Shown: piece after piece, positions 55,859 through 63,925 of the stretch
Numbering within the stretch: position 1 is the stretch's first letter
How the letters are laid out: each line of letters opens with the position of its first letter
Source: an uncultured Acidobacteriota bacterium
GTDB taxonomy: Bacteria; Acidobacteriota; Blastocatellia; RBC074
Direction of reading: 5' to 3'
NCBI GenBank assembly: GCA_902825875.1
Contig: CADECP010000036.1
Coordinates: 1 to 64,000 of the forward strand
DNA: 64,000 nucleotides
Notes under the pieces: model-generated
Databases searched by the model: none
What the model saw: the letters and a program-made list of their open reading frames with translations, nothing else
What the model was told of the DNA's origin: nothing
Translations under genes and position numbers: made by a program

Positions 55859-57040
55859 TTACAGCTTGCATTGCTTGGCTATGATTTCTTTCATGATTTC
55901 CGAAGCGCCACCGCCAATCGTATTCAATCGCGCGTCGCGCCAAGCGCGGCCAATCGGATATTCGGTGGTGTACGCGAATCCGCCCATGATCTGCATGCAA
56001 TCGTACATGACCTTTTGATCCAGGTCGCAGCAGAACAACTTGGCCATGGTGATTTCCTTGACGGCGTTTTCTCCGCGATTCATCAAATCCAGAGCGCGAT
56101 AACACAACCATTTGGCGGCTTCGACGCTGGCCAGATGCTCGGCGAATTTGTGCCGCCAGACCTGGAACGATCCAATCGGCTGACCGAAAGCTTTGCGTTC
56201 TTTGCCATAAGCGACTGCGAATTCGATGGCGCGTTCCATCTTGTAAACCGCGCCCAAAGCCGCCACCAACCGCTCACCCTGGAAGTTGTGCATGACGTAA
56301 TAAAAGCCTTTGTTCAATTCGCCCAGCAGGTATTTGCGAGGCACTCGGCAGTTGTCAAAAAACAGCTCAGCCGTGTCCGAAGACAGGTTGCCGACTTTTT
56401 TCAGCTTCTTGCCGACGCTGTAACCCGGAGTGTTGGTCGGGAAAATGACGAAGGAAATTCCTTTGTGGCCTTCTTCGCCTGTGCGGACTGCCAGCAGAAT
56501 GAAATCGCAGCGAGTGCCGTTGGTGATCCACAGTTTTTGGCCCGAGATAACGAAATCGTCACCGTCAATCACCGCGCGAGTTTTGATGTTGGCCACGTCG
56601 GAACCTCCGCCGGGTTCGCTGACGCCCAGCGCGGCGATGTAATCTCCGGCAACGGCGGGTTTCAAAAACAGTTCGCGCTGTTCGTCTGTGCCAAGCTCTT
56701 CCAACACGGGCAAAGTCATGTCCGATTGCACCATCAACGCCATCGCTACGCCGCCGTTGTGCGCGTGCGACAATCCGTCCAGATAAGCGGCAGTCGCCCA
56801 CCAATCCAGACCGTTGCCTCCCCACTTCGGATCGGTGCGAATGCCGAACAAGCCCAAATCGCCTGCTTTTTTGAACAATTCGCGCGGAAAGATTCCGGCT
56901 TCGTCCCACTCTTCGGCAAAAGGAGCGATTTCTTTTTGGCAAAACTGTTTGACGGTTTCACGCAACATGGCGTGCTCTTCGGTGAAGTAAGGAAAGGTCG
57001 GCGTAGCTTCGGCAAGCTGCGGTTTGGTTGCTGCTGACAT
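55859..57040 (-). CDS. Acyl-CoA dehydrogenase
   Basis: 393 residues, an FAD-dependent enzyme making trans-2-enoyl-CoA. Motifs: [57 protein letters not shown] and [35 protein letters not shown]. The usual C-terminal catalytic Glu (as in YEGTS) is replaced by Gly. The Glu of [10 protein letters not shown], at the position used by isovaleryl- and long-chain acyl-CoA dehydrogenases, is the likely base. AGGAGG lies 8 nt before the ATG. Part of the fatty-acid group with the synthetase at 52725. Confidence 0.92.
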   Translation of the reverse strand: MSAATKPQLAEATPTFPYFTEEHAMLRETVKQFCQKEIAPFAEEWDEAGIFPRELFKKAGDLGLFGIRTDPKWGGNGLDWWATAAYLDGLSHAHNGGVAMALMVQSDMTLPVLEELGTDEQRELFLKPAVAGDYIAALGVSEPGGGSDVANIKTRAVIDGDDFVISGQKLWITNGTRCDFILLAVRTGEEGHKGISFVIFPTNTPGYSVGKKLKKVGNLSSDTAELFFDNCRVPRKYLLGELNKGFYYVMHNFQGERLVAALGAVYKMERAIEFAVAYGKERKAFGQPIGSFQVWRHKFAEHLASVEAAKWLCYRALDLMNRGENAVKEITMAKLFCCDLDQKVMYDCMQIMGGFAYTTEYPIGRAWRDARLNTIGGGASEIMKEIIAKQCKL

Positions 57041-57216
57041 AAATTCGTCCTCCTGAAATGGTGCTTATGTGATTGTTGATTGCTACGAATGAAGGGACGC
57101 TGGCGGTTTTCACCAGCGCGGCGGAAAGTAGCATAGCTGTGCGGGAAGGTACAGAACACGCTTAAGGTTGTTTGAACGCAGCTGCTGAAGATTGCAGTTG
57201 CTGAGATTTGAGGCCT

Positions 57217-57364
57217 TAGCTCCGTTAAGAGCGATCTGTTTATAGCCAACGCAAAAGCGAAAAACCAAGCTCCGTCAGGAACGGCCTGTGTCACAGGTCG
57301 CTCCTGACGGAGCTTGGGAAATTGGCCAGCTATTTCTATAAACAGGTCGCTCCTAACGGAGCTA
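57217..57364. repeat. Nested inverted repeats (GCTCCGT family)
   Basis: Outer arms 57217-57244 and 57337-57364 share TAGCTCCGTTA...AGCGA.CTGTTTATA. An inner pair at 57266-57290 and 57291-57316 shares CAAGCTCCGTCAGGA. All four carry the core GCTCCGT(T/C)A(G/A)GA. The element lies in the 332-bp gap 57041-57372, just after the stop of the next minus-strand gene. No gene is seen in the gap. Confidence 0.65.
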
Positions 57365-57372
57365 CAGAGCTT

Positions 57373-57972
57373 TTATGGCCTTTGTCCGAAACGACCGGCG
57401 CGGCTGCGCTGAGTCCCGCCGGAGTTGGGATTGTTCTTTTGGAATTCAGCGACGATGGCTTTCATGTCGTTGGCAATGGTTTGCGCGTCCTGCTTGGTCA
57501 CGCCCGAAGCAGCCAAAATCACCTGAGCGTCGGCGATGGCTTGGTTGACTTCAGCGGCAGGAATGTTGGCGCTGTTCATCACGGCGTACAGGTCATTGGT
57601 CAATTTAGCTTTTTCGGCATTGCTGATGTTGCCGTCGCTCATGGCATCGGCCAGATCATCTGCCAGTTTTTGCACCAACGCCGGATCAGGTTTGGTTGCG
57701 CCGTCGGCCATCGCCATCAAATCATTTTTCAAAGCCTGTTTCATTTCCGGCGTCACTTGCGAACCTTGCTTGATGGCTTGCAGATCGCTGGTCAGTTTTT
57801 GAATGTTCTGTTGCTGAGTTTCGCTCATGTGCGCGCCCGTCGGTTTGTTGCCGGAACGCTCTGTTCCAGTTCGTCCCGTTCGCCCGCCAGCGCGTTGAGC
57901 AAAAGCGGTTGCCGACAAAGCGGCCAGACAAATAGTCAGCATAAGTGCAGTGATAAAAAATCTGGATTTCAT
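57373..57972 (-). CDS. Secreted helical protein, EF-hand-like spacing, unknown function
   Basis: About 199 residues. Signal peptide (SRFFITALMLTICLAALSATAFAQ), a basic Gly/Arg/Thr stretch (RAGGRTGRTGTERSG), then four Ala-rich amphipathic helix pairs (KLTSDLQAIKQGSQVTPEMKQAL, LADDLADAMSDGNISNAEKAKL and so on). The loops DGNIS and GSQVT are spaced like degenerate EF-hands, but calcium ligands are incomplete. The tail is again Arg/Gly rich. AAGGAG lies 9 nt before ATG 57972. It lies next to the CpxP-like gene and may belong to the same stress response, which is conjecture. Confidence 0.65.
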   Translation of the reverse strand: MKSRFFITALMLTICLAALSATAFAQRAGGRTGRTGTERSGNKPTGAHMSETQQQNIQKLTSDLQAIKQGSQVTPEMKQALKNDLMAMADGATKPDPALVQKLADDLADAMSDGNISNAEKAKLTNDLYAVMNSANIPAAEVNQAIADAQVILAASGVTKQDAQTIANDMKAIVAEFQKNNPNSGGTQRSRAGRFGQRP

Positions 57973-58007
57973 TCGGTGATTCTCCTTGTTGGTTTGAATG
58001 GGTTTAT

Positions 58008-58075
58008 ACAGTACCGCGCGCGTGAGCAAGCGGCTTCTTGCGTAAGCCCCCGCTTGCTCACGCGCGCGGTACTGT
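58008..58075. repeat. 26-bp perfect inverted repeat
   Basis: Arms 58008-58033 and 58050-58075 (core GTACCGCGCGCGTGAGCAAG) pair perfectly over a 16-nt loop. It lies between two co-oriented minus-strand genes, 10 nt after the stop of the CpxP-like gene, so it could terminate or attenuate transcription between them. Confidence 0.7.
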
Positions 58076-58084
58076 ACCGTCCTG

Positions 58085-58561
58085 TTATTCGGTGAAATGC
58101 TGTTTCATTCGATCTTCGATGCGGCTGCGGAACTGTTCCGCCTTCGCACGTTGTTCGGGAGTCAGCACGGCGTAAATCTGAGTTTTGACACGCTCCTTTT
58201 CGACAATCAGCGCAGCCAGCGTTTCGCCCTGTTTGTCGGCAATGGCTTTGACTGCGGCTTCGTTGAACGTGCCGTTGTCGGTTGCTTCCTGCAATGCCTT
58301 GCGATTGGCAGCCAATTCGGCAATCAGCGGTTGAACCTTCGGCTTTTCAGCTTCCAGGATGGCTTTGATTTGTGCTTCCTGTTCGTCGCTCAAGCTCAGA
58401 AAGATCGAAGCTCGATCAAGAAACTTTTGCGCGAACGCCGGAACTCCAGTTCCCGCAAAACGGCCAGCGCGATGGCTTTGCGCGAACGCGAAGACTGAAC
58501 CAGCGACCAGCACAGCGGCTATGGACGCGACGATGACGATTCGTTTGGTTGTCGTTTTCAT
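58085..58561 (-). CDS. CpxP/Spy-like periplasmic protein
   Basis: About 158 residues. Signal peptide (RIVIVASIAAVLVAGSVFAFAQ), then a helical domain with an LTxxQ-type motif in the family position: LSLSDEQEAQIKAILEAEKPKV, and late LTPEQRAKAEQFRSRIEDRM. Spy/CpxP proteins are periplasmic chaperones that bind misfolded proteins or hold the Cpx sensor in check. AAGGAGG lies upstream of ATG 58561. Divergent from a response regulator and sensor kinase, it completes a Cpx-like envelope stress module. Confidence 0.83.
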   Translation of the reverse strand: MKTTTKRIVIVASIAAVLVAGSVFAFAQSHRAGRFAGTGVPAFAQKFLDRASIFLSLSDEQEAQIKAILEAEKPKVQPLIAELAANRKALQEATDNGTFNEAAVKAIADKQGETLAALIVEKERVKTQIYAVLTPEQRAKAEQFRSRIEDRMKQHFTE

Positions 58562-58751
58562 AAATTTCCTCCTTCTCGGTTGTTGTTGTTTTCGTTTCCG
58601 AACGACCACCTCGTTCGTGTTGCATTAAACGGCAAACCGGCGTTGAGTGGCGTAACAGTTCGGTCAAGCCACAGTAAAGTTATGTAAAGACGCGCTGACA
58701 GTTCCTGACGGCGTAGCTTCAAATATGAGCTATAGTTTGAAGGAAGAGTTT

Positions 58752-58832
58752 TCCCACGAAGCCACACGAAGTTTCACGAAGAAGAGGCCGCGTCTTTTTT
58801 CCTTCGTATTTTCTTCGTGTGGCTTCGTGGGA
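58752..58832. repeat. 20-bp inverted repeat upstream of the response regulator
   Basis: TCCCACGAAGCCACACGAAG (58752-58771) pairs perfectly with 58813-58832 over a 41-nt inner part. It lies in the 283-bp divergent region 58562-58844 and ends 12 nt before the response-regulator ATG, overlapping the GAGAGG ribosome-binding site region. Same family as 54481-54534. Confidence 0.7.
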
Positions 58833-58844
58833 GAGGAAAGGTAA

Positions 58845-59543
58845 ATGCCGATGGATCGTTTGCTGTTGATTGATGATGATCTGGAGTTGACCGAATTGCT
58901 GACAGAGTTTTTGTCCGCCGAAGGCTTTGCGATTGAAACCGCCAACGACGGAGAAGCTGGCGCGAAGAAAGCTACGGAAAGTTCGTATGCCTTGATCGTG
59001 TTGGACGTGATGCTGCCGGGTCTGAATGGTTTTGAAGTCTTGCGCCGCATTCGCGCAGCCAATCGAACTCCTGTGTTGATGTTGACGGCGCGCGGCGACG
59101 ACGTTGATCGCATAGTCGGTTTGGAGCTTGGCGCGGATGATTACCTGCCGAAACCGTTCAACCCGCGCGAATTGGTGGCACGAATCCGAGCGATTTTGCG
59201 CCGCGCAAATCCTGATCCAACGCCGGAATCTGCCAGGCCAGAACGCCTGACCGTCGCCGATGTTGTTCTGGATTTCGGAACTCGCACAGTGCGGCGCAAC
59301 GGCGAGTTGATTGAACTAACAGGCGTCGAATTCGATTTGCTGGCAATGCTGTTGCGCGAAGCCGGGCGCATCGTTTCGCGTGAAGACCTGGCCAAACAAG
59401 TGCTCGGTCGTGAGTTCAGTCCGTTTGATCGCAGCATTGATATGCATGTCAGCAATTTGCGCCGCAAACTCGGCCACGAACTCAACGGCATTGAACGCCT
59501 GAAAGCCGTTCGCGGAGCCGGGTACATTTACGCTGCAATTTAG
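58845..59543 (+). CDS. OmpR/CpxR-like response regulator
   Basis: 232 residues. Receiver domain (about 1-120): LLLIDDDLELTELL acidic pocket, IVLDVMLPGLNGFEVL with the phosphorylated Asp, MLTARGDD and DDYLPKPFNPREL with the conserved Lys. The C-terminal winged helix (about 135-230) has FDLLAMLLREAGRIVSREDLAKQVLG and the recognition region DRSIDMHVSNLRRKLG. RRKLG and LGREFSPFDRSIDMH are CpxR-like. It precedes its kinase by 121 nt and is divergent from the CpxP-like gene, its probable target. Confidence 0.92.
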   Translation: MPMDRLLLIDDDLELTELLTEFLSAEGFAIETANDGEAGAKKATESSYALIVLDVMLPGLNGFEVLRRIRAANRTPVLMLTARGDDVDRIVGLELGADDYLPKPFNPRELVARIRAILRRANPDPTPESARPERLTVADVVLDFGTRTVRRNGELIELTGVEFDLLAMLLREAGRIVSREDLAKQVLGREFSPFDRSIDMHVSNLRRKLGHELNGIERLKAVRGAGYIYAAI

Positions 59544-59558
59544 CGAGGCTCTGGAGTG

Positions 59559-59651
59559 CTGCGACTCGTCGCAGCTTTGCATTCGCAATCGAAACTTTTT
59601 TGGGCGACCGAAACATCCCACTGAGAAAGAAAAGCTACGACAAGTCGTAGC
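59559..59651. repeat. Two small hairpins between regulator and kinase
   Basis: CTGCGAC-TC-GTCGCAG (59559-59574) and GCTACGAC-AA-GTCGTAGC (59634-59651) flank the gap between the response regulator and the kinase. They are short REP-like palindromes, the second close to the kinase start. Confidence 0.5.
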
Positions 59652-59664
59652 AGTCCAAAACACG

Positions 59665-61023
59665 ATGAAACGCAGCTTGTTTTTCAAAATCTTTTTCTGG
59701 TTCTGGCTGGCCGTGGGGCTGTTGATTGCGGCCATCGCCGTTGCAGTCATCGCCACCGAAAGCGATCCGGTGGGCACGCGCTGGCGCGAATTGATGGGAC
59801 GCGCGTTGACCTTTCAAGCGAACAGCGCCGTGCAAGTGTACGAACGCGATGGTGCAATAGCGTTGGAAGCTCATTTCAATCGGCTGCAAAACACAACGCA
59901 GATTCGTGCGACGTTGCTGGATGGCGATGCGCGCGAACTGATTCGGCGTGGCATTCCCGCCGGAACTGAAAGCCTGATTGCCGCCACGCAACAAAGCCGT
60001 AGGCCTGAAGCCAAATTTTCCAGCGACAAAACTCTGGCCGCGTTACAGGTCGAATCCCTTTCGGGCGAACGATTCGTTTTGGTGTGCGAACTGCCCGGCG
60101 GATTGTTGTCTCAGTTTCGGGCTACACCGACTGCGCGATTCTTTCGGTTTCTGGCGGCGATTCTGACGGTTGGATTGGTTTGTTTCGCGTTGGCCAGGTA
60201 TCTGACCAAACCGATTGTCGCGTTGCGCTCGGCGACTCAACGATTGGCCAGCGGCGACCTTTCAACTCGCGTGGCTGAATCCGCTCGGCAAGATGAACTG
60301 GCTGATCTGGGGCGCGATTTCAATCAGATGGCCGAACGCATTGAAGCTTTGATGAAAGCTCAGCAGCGATTGGTGGGCGATGTTTCGCACGAACTACGCT
60401 CGCCGTTGGCTCGATTGAGCGTCGCGTTGGAACTGGCGCGCGCCAAAGCTGGGACCGAAGCCGCGCCAGCACTCGACCGCATCGAACGCGAAGCCGGACG
60501 GTTGAACGAATTGATCGGTCAGTTGCTGACGCTGGCCAAACTGGAAAGCGGCGCATCGGCTCCACCAAAAGAATTCGTTGCGCTGGATGAACTGGTGCGG
60601 GCAATCGTCGCCGACGCCGGATTCGAAGCTGCCGCTCGCAACCGCTCGGTCAATTTGTTGCGATGCGACAACTGCCAAACACAGGGTTCGGCGGAACTGT
60701 TGCGCCGAGCCATCGAAAACATCATTCGCAACGCCGTTCGATACACGCCTGAAAATTCAGCTGTCGAAGTTACGCTGGAACGCAACGACAGCCAAGCCGT
60801 GATCTCAGTTCGAGATTTTGGCAAAGGAGTTCCGACGGATTCGCTGAATCAACTTTTTGAACCTTTCTATCGTGTTGCCGAAGCCCGCGACCGACAAACC
60901 GGCGGCATAGGTTTGGGCTTGGCCATCACCAAAAGCGCGATTCAATTGCACGGCGGAACCGTTCGCGCAGCCAATGCCGATGGCGGGGGGTTGGTTGTTA
61001 CAATGGTTCTGCCCGCGAAATGA
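59665..61023 (+). CDS. CpxA-like sensor histidine kinase
   Basis: 452 residues. TM1 (FFKIFFWFWLAVGLLIAAIAVAV), a periplasmic domain (about 30-150), TM2 (FFRFLAAILTVGLVCFALARYL), HAMP (LTKPIVALRSATQRLASGDLSTRV), the HisKA box DVSHELRSPLARL with phospho-acceptor His, and HATPase motifs: ENIIRNAVRYTP (N), VRDFGKGVPTDSL (G1), LFEPFYRV and GGIGLGLAITKSAIQLHGG (G2). CpxA-like by the SHELRSPL box and the flanking regulator and CpxP-like protein. It signals envelope protein damage to the response regulator. Confidence 0.92.
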   Translation: MKRSLFFKIFFWFWLAVGLLIAAIAVAVIATESDPVGTRWRELMGRALTFQANSAVQVYERDGAIALEAHFNRLQNTTQIRATLLDGDARELIRRGIPAGTESLIAATQQSRRPEAKFSSDKTLAALQVESLSGERFVLVCELPGGLLSQFRATPTARFFRFLAAILTVGLVCFALARYLTKPIVALRSATQRLASGDLSTRVAESARQDELADLGRDFNQMAERIEALMKAQQRLVGDVSHELRSPLARLSVALELARAKAGTEAAPALDRIEREAGRLNELIGQLLTLAKLESGASAPPKEFVALDELVRAIVADAGFEAAARNRSVNLLRCDNCQTQGSAELLRRAIENIIRNAVRYTPENSAVEVTLERNDSQAVISVRDFGKGVPTDSLNQLFEPFYRVAEARDRQTGGIGLGLAITKSAIQLHGGTVRAANADGGGLVVTMVLPAK

Positions 61024-61031
61024 ACAGATGG

Positions 61032-62123
61032 TTAATGCCGCCCGATCAGCGGCAGAATCAGTTCCACCAGAATCAGCACGACGATGATGACTTCCAGCGT
61101 CTGACTTTGAACGGTGTGCAAACGGTCGTTCATCAGGTCATAAAAGTCCGAGATGATTTCCAGCTTGCGCGAAATCGTGGTTTCCCATTCCTGCAAGCAA
61201 AACCGCCTGGCTGCTGCCGAATGCAGCCGAGCCAGAAACAAATCGCCAACGAGTTTCAGCGCGTTTTCGACTCGTTCTGACAACAACGAAGATTCCAGCC
61301 GCAATTCGGCCAGGTCTTCGATGGCTTTGCGGTAAGGCGTTCGCAGCGGAATCGGCCATTCGATTCGTTTGCGAACCAGGCCTGCGTATTCGCTGATGCG
61401 TTTGTCCAGTTGGCGGTCAATGTAACGCGCTTCCAACAATTCCACGTTGAGCAGTTCCAGCACATTGGCCGTGTCTTCGTAATCCGGGTCGTAAATCACT
61501 GCGGCGTTCCAATCCACCAGCGTCACGTCGTGTTCGTAATAACTGATGTTTTGCGCCAGAGCTTCGTCCTGTTGCGACCGGCTGAGTTTCCCTTTTTCAA
61601 ACCGCAGCGTCTGTGCCAGCGTCGCTCGGTGGTCGGCGACCAATGCTTCAGCGGACAGCGGCGTATCCAGCTTTTCCACAATGAACAGGTAGTAATCCTC
61701 TATCAAATCAGCCAGCTTGGGGCGGACGATGGCGGGTTCGATTTTCAGCATCAAGGCTTCGACTTGTTCTTTGGCATGCGTTTCCAGATTCAACATGTAC
61801 AGGTCGTGACTGAGTTGCGGCAGTTGATCCAGCGGCAAGGCTTCGCCAGCGGTCAGGTTCCAGCGATAGGAAATACTGACTGCGCCAAAATCGAAAATCG
61901 TCGCTTGAATGTTTCCCGTCGTCGAAAAGTGTCCGGTGGCGATTCCCAGATGCAGAATTTGCGGCGGTTTGGTGTATTGCAGGTATGTCGGCGTTTGTTT
62001 TTTGCGCGACAGCGGCTGCACGGGCGTCGTCGCCATCATCGCGCTGAGTTTTTCCAGCGAAACTTCGTAACCGACATCGAAAGCGAACATCGCCACGACC
62101 TGCCCTTGCAAGATTTGCGTCAT
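61032..62123 (-). CDS. RMD1/YagE (DUF155) family membrane protein
   Basis: About 363 residues. It begins MTQILQGQVVAMFAFDVGYEVSLEKL and continues with YTKPPQILHLGI, IFDFGAVSISY, ISYYEHDVTLVDWNAAVIYD and a long helical part ending KLEIISDFYDLMNDRLHTVQSQTLEVIIVVLILVELILPLIG, where the last 20 residues are a C-terminal TM helix. This is the RMD1/Sif2/YagE family; eukaryotic members are mitochondrial inner-membrane proteins. Its bacterial role is unknown. ATG 62123 has AAAGGAA upstream; the extension to 62243 overlaps the divergent gene and is rejected. Confidence 0.85.
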   Translation of the reverse strand: MTQILQGQVVAMFAFDVGYEVSLEKLSAMMATTPVQPLSRKKQTPTYLQYTKPPQILHLGIATGHFSTTGNIQATIFDFGAVSISYRWNLTAGEALPLDQLPQLSHDLYMLNLETHAKEQVEALMLKIEPAIVRPKLADLIEDYYLFIVEKLDTPLSAEALVADHRATLAQTLRFEKGKLSRSQQDEALAQNISYYEHDVTLVDWNAAVIYDPDYEDTANVLELLNVELLEARYIDRQLDKRISEYAGLVRKRIEWPIPLRTPYRKAIEDLAELRLESSLLSERVENALKLVGDLFLARLHSAAARRFCLQEWETTISRKLEIISDFYDLMNDRLHTVQSQTLEVIIVVLILVELILPLIGRH

Positions 62124-62245
62124 AAAATTTCCTTTGTTGATTTTGGGGAACAGCGACTGCCGCGCCATCCTACCACCAAAGAATTGAGCGGGGTATAATC
62201 CGCGCGGCTCAAAAACAATTCGAACCTTTGAAGGAGTCAACACAG

Positions 62246-63067
62246 ATGTTGTCGGTCAACAAATGGAATTGGTTTATGAAAAAAGCTCTGGCGGTGTGGT
62301 TGATTGTCTTTGCCGCTTCGACGGTCGCGTCGGCGCAAAAAGCCGATCCGAGAGACCCGAAAAATGCCGAGCTTGGCGTTCAGCTAATAAAACAGGTCAT
62401 CGAAGCTCGCGGCGGCGCCAAGTATTCGAGCTTCAAAACCATGCTGGCCGAAGGTCAATTCACGCCTTTCGATAACGGCGTTTCGACCGTCCCTGCGCCG
62501 TTCACTTACTGGCACATCTTGTTCGGCAAAGAGCGCGTGGATTTCGGCAAAGGCAAAAAGAAAAATCGCCGCATCCAGGTCAACGTAGGCCAAACCGGCT
62601 GGGTTTACGACGGCGACGCTGAAACTCTGAAAGACCAAACCGCGCAACAGATCAAAACCCATGTAGAAGACAGCCGGTTCGACATTGATCGAATTCTGCG
62701 AACCGGTTGGAATGCGGAAGGCGTCGAAGTCCGTTTTGCCGGGCGCGAAGAGCTTCGTCCCGGTGAACGCGCCGATGTCGTCGCCATCAAACTGGATTCC
62801 GACGTGACGGCCCAACTTTGGCTGGATCGCAACACACGACTGCCGCTCAGTTTAATTTATGAGCGAACGGAAGGCGGCGGATTGGTCAGAAACGAATACC
62901 GTTTCTTTCAATGGGTGGCTTACGACGGAGTGAAGTTCCCAAACATCGTGGACTTTTACCGGGACGGCATTCAGATGAACCGAGTCAATTACGCTTCGAT
63001 TAGGCTAGACGCTCCGATCAGCGAAGAAATTTTTGCCAAGCCTGCAAGCGTCAAAGCAATCAAGTGA
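62246..63067 (+). CDS. Exported LolA-like outer-membrane lipoprotein-sorting-type protein
   Basis: About 273 residues. A signal peptide (KKALAVWLIVFAASTVASAQ) starts after an AAGGAG site 9 nt before ATG 62246. The beta-rich mature part has LIKQVIEARGGAKYSSFKTMLAEGQFT, then VNVGQTGWVYDGD, ADVVAIKLDSDVTAQLWLDRNTRLPLSLIYE and YRFFQWVAYDGVKFPNIVDFYRDG. These are hallmarks of the LolA/LolB-like sorting fold common in Acidobacteria. Ligand unknown. Its TGA overlaps the ATG of the next small gene. Confidence 0.75.
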   Translation: MLSVNKWNWFMKKALAVWLIVFAASTVASAQKADPRDPKNAELGVQLIKQVIEARGGAKYSSFKTMLAEGQFTPFDNGVSTVPAPFTYWHILFGKERVDFGKGKKKNRRIQVNVGQTGWVYDGDAETLKDQTAQQIKTHVEDSRFDIDRILRTGWNAEGVEVRFAGREELRPGERADVVAIKLDSDVTAQLWLDRNTRLPLSLIYERTEGGGLVRNEYRFFQWVAYDGVKFPNIVDFYRDGIQMNRVNYASIRLDAPISEEIFAKPASVKAIK

Positions 63068-63225
63068 TGACTAACAACGAACAAATAGAGTGGGAAAAAA
63101 TCATTCAGACAGATTCGATCAACGAACTCGCGCGATTCTGGGACACGCATGACCTGACAGATTTCGAAGAGGAGTTGATGGAAGTTGCTGAGCCAGTCTT
63201 TGAGCGTAAGGCAGAAGTTTTCTAA
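63067..63225 (+). pseudogene. Short CopG-like antitoxin remnant
   Basis: 52 residues, MTNNEQIEWEKIIQTDSINE then LARFWDTHDLTDFEEELMEV and AEPVFERKAEVF before TAA. The FWDTHDLTDFE block is characteristic of small CopG/BrnA-like antitoxins that normally continue for 25-30 more residues with a DNA-binding or toxin-binding end. That part is missing in all frames and no toxin gene is adjacent, so the gene is likely a truncated remnant. It overlaps the preceding stop codon (TGATG). Confidence 0.6.
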
Positions 63226-63295
63226 GGAACCTTTCCCCCGCTCGTCTCGTTAGGGCACACGGAGACAAGACTCAACGGACAAGCTCTAAGGTTCA

Positions 63296-63925
63296 TTGAG
63301 GTTAAAAAAATTGATCAGGAGAGACCAACCTACAGTGGGAGCCAATGCGGCCTTGATAAAATCGGATGCTGAATTGGTGCGGCGTTGCCGCGCCGGAGAT
63401 AGTGCAGCCTGGGAACAGGTCGTTCACGAATACTCGCGCCGTGTCTACAATTTGGCGTATCGGTTTACCGGTCGCCACGAATCCGCCGAAGACCTGGCGC
63501 AGGAAGTTTTTGTGCGCGTTTACCGTTCTCTGGAGCAATACGACCCCCAAGCCGGAGATTTAGCCAATTGGCTGATGCGGCTGGCGCGAAATCTGATTAT
63601 TGACGATTACCGCCGACGCACTCGAACGCCAACCGATTTAGGGGACGACATAGGCGATCACGAATACCATTTGGAAAGTCATCACGATTCGCCGGATCGC
63701 GGCGTGGAACGGTTTGAACGATCCAAACAGGTTCACGCAGCGATTGCCAAGCTTCAACCGGATTTGCGCGAATGCGTGATTCTGCGCGACATCGAAGAAC
63801 TGACTTATCAAGAGATCGTTGACATTCTTCGAATCCCGATTGGCACGGTCAAATCCCGTATCAATCGTGGCCGCATCGAACTGGCCAAAATCATGCGACG
63901 AATGAAAGTCGTCGAAACTTTTTAG
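63296..63925 (+). CDS. ECF-type RNA polymerase sigma factor
   Basis: Up to 209 residues. Region 2 (about 27-95): ELVRRCRAGDSAAWEQVVHEYSRRVYNLAYRFTG and SAEDLAQEVFVRVYRSL, with the -10 recognition helix. Region 4 (about 145-205): LQPDLRECVILRDIEELTYQEIVDILRIPIGTVKSRINRGRIEL, recognising the -35 element. A His/Asp-rich linker (DHEYHLESHHD) lies between. The start is uncertain: TTG 63296, or GTG 63335, which follows GGAGA. An anti-sigma factor gene would be expected just past the window end. Confidence 0.9.
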   Translation: MRLKKLIRRDQPTVGANAALIKSDAELVRRCRAGDSAAWEQVVHEYSRRVYNLAYRFTGRHESAEDLAQEVFVRVYRSLEQYDPQAGDLANWLMRLARNLIIDDYRRRTRTPTDLGDDIGDHEYHLESHHDSPDRGVERFERSKQVHAAIAKLQPDLRECVILRDIEELTYQEIVDILRIPIGTVKSRINRGRIELAKIMRRMKVVETF

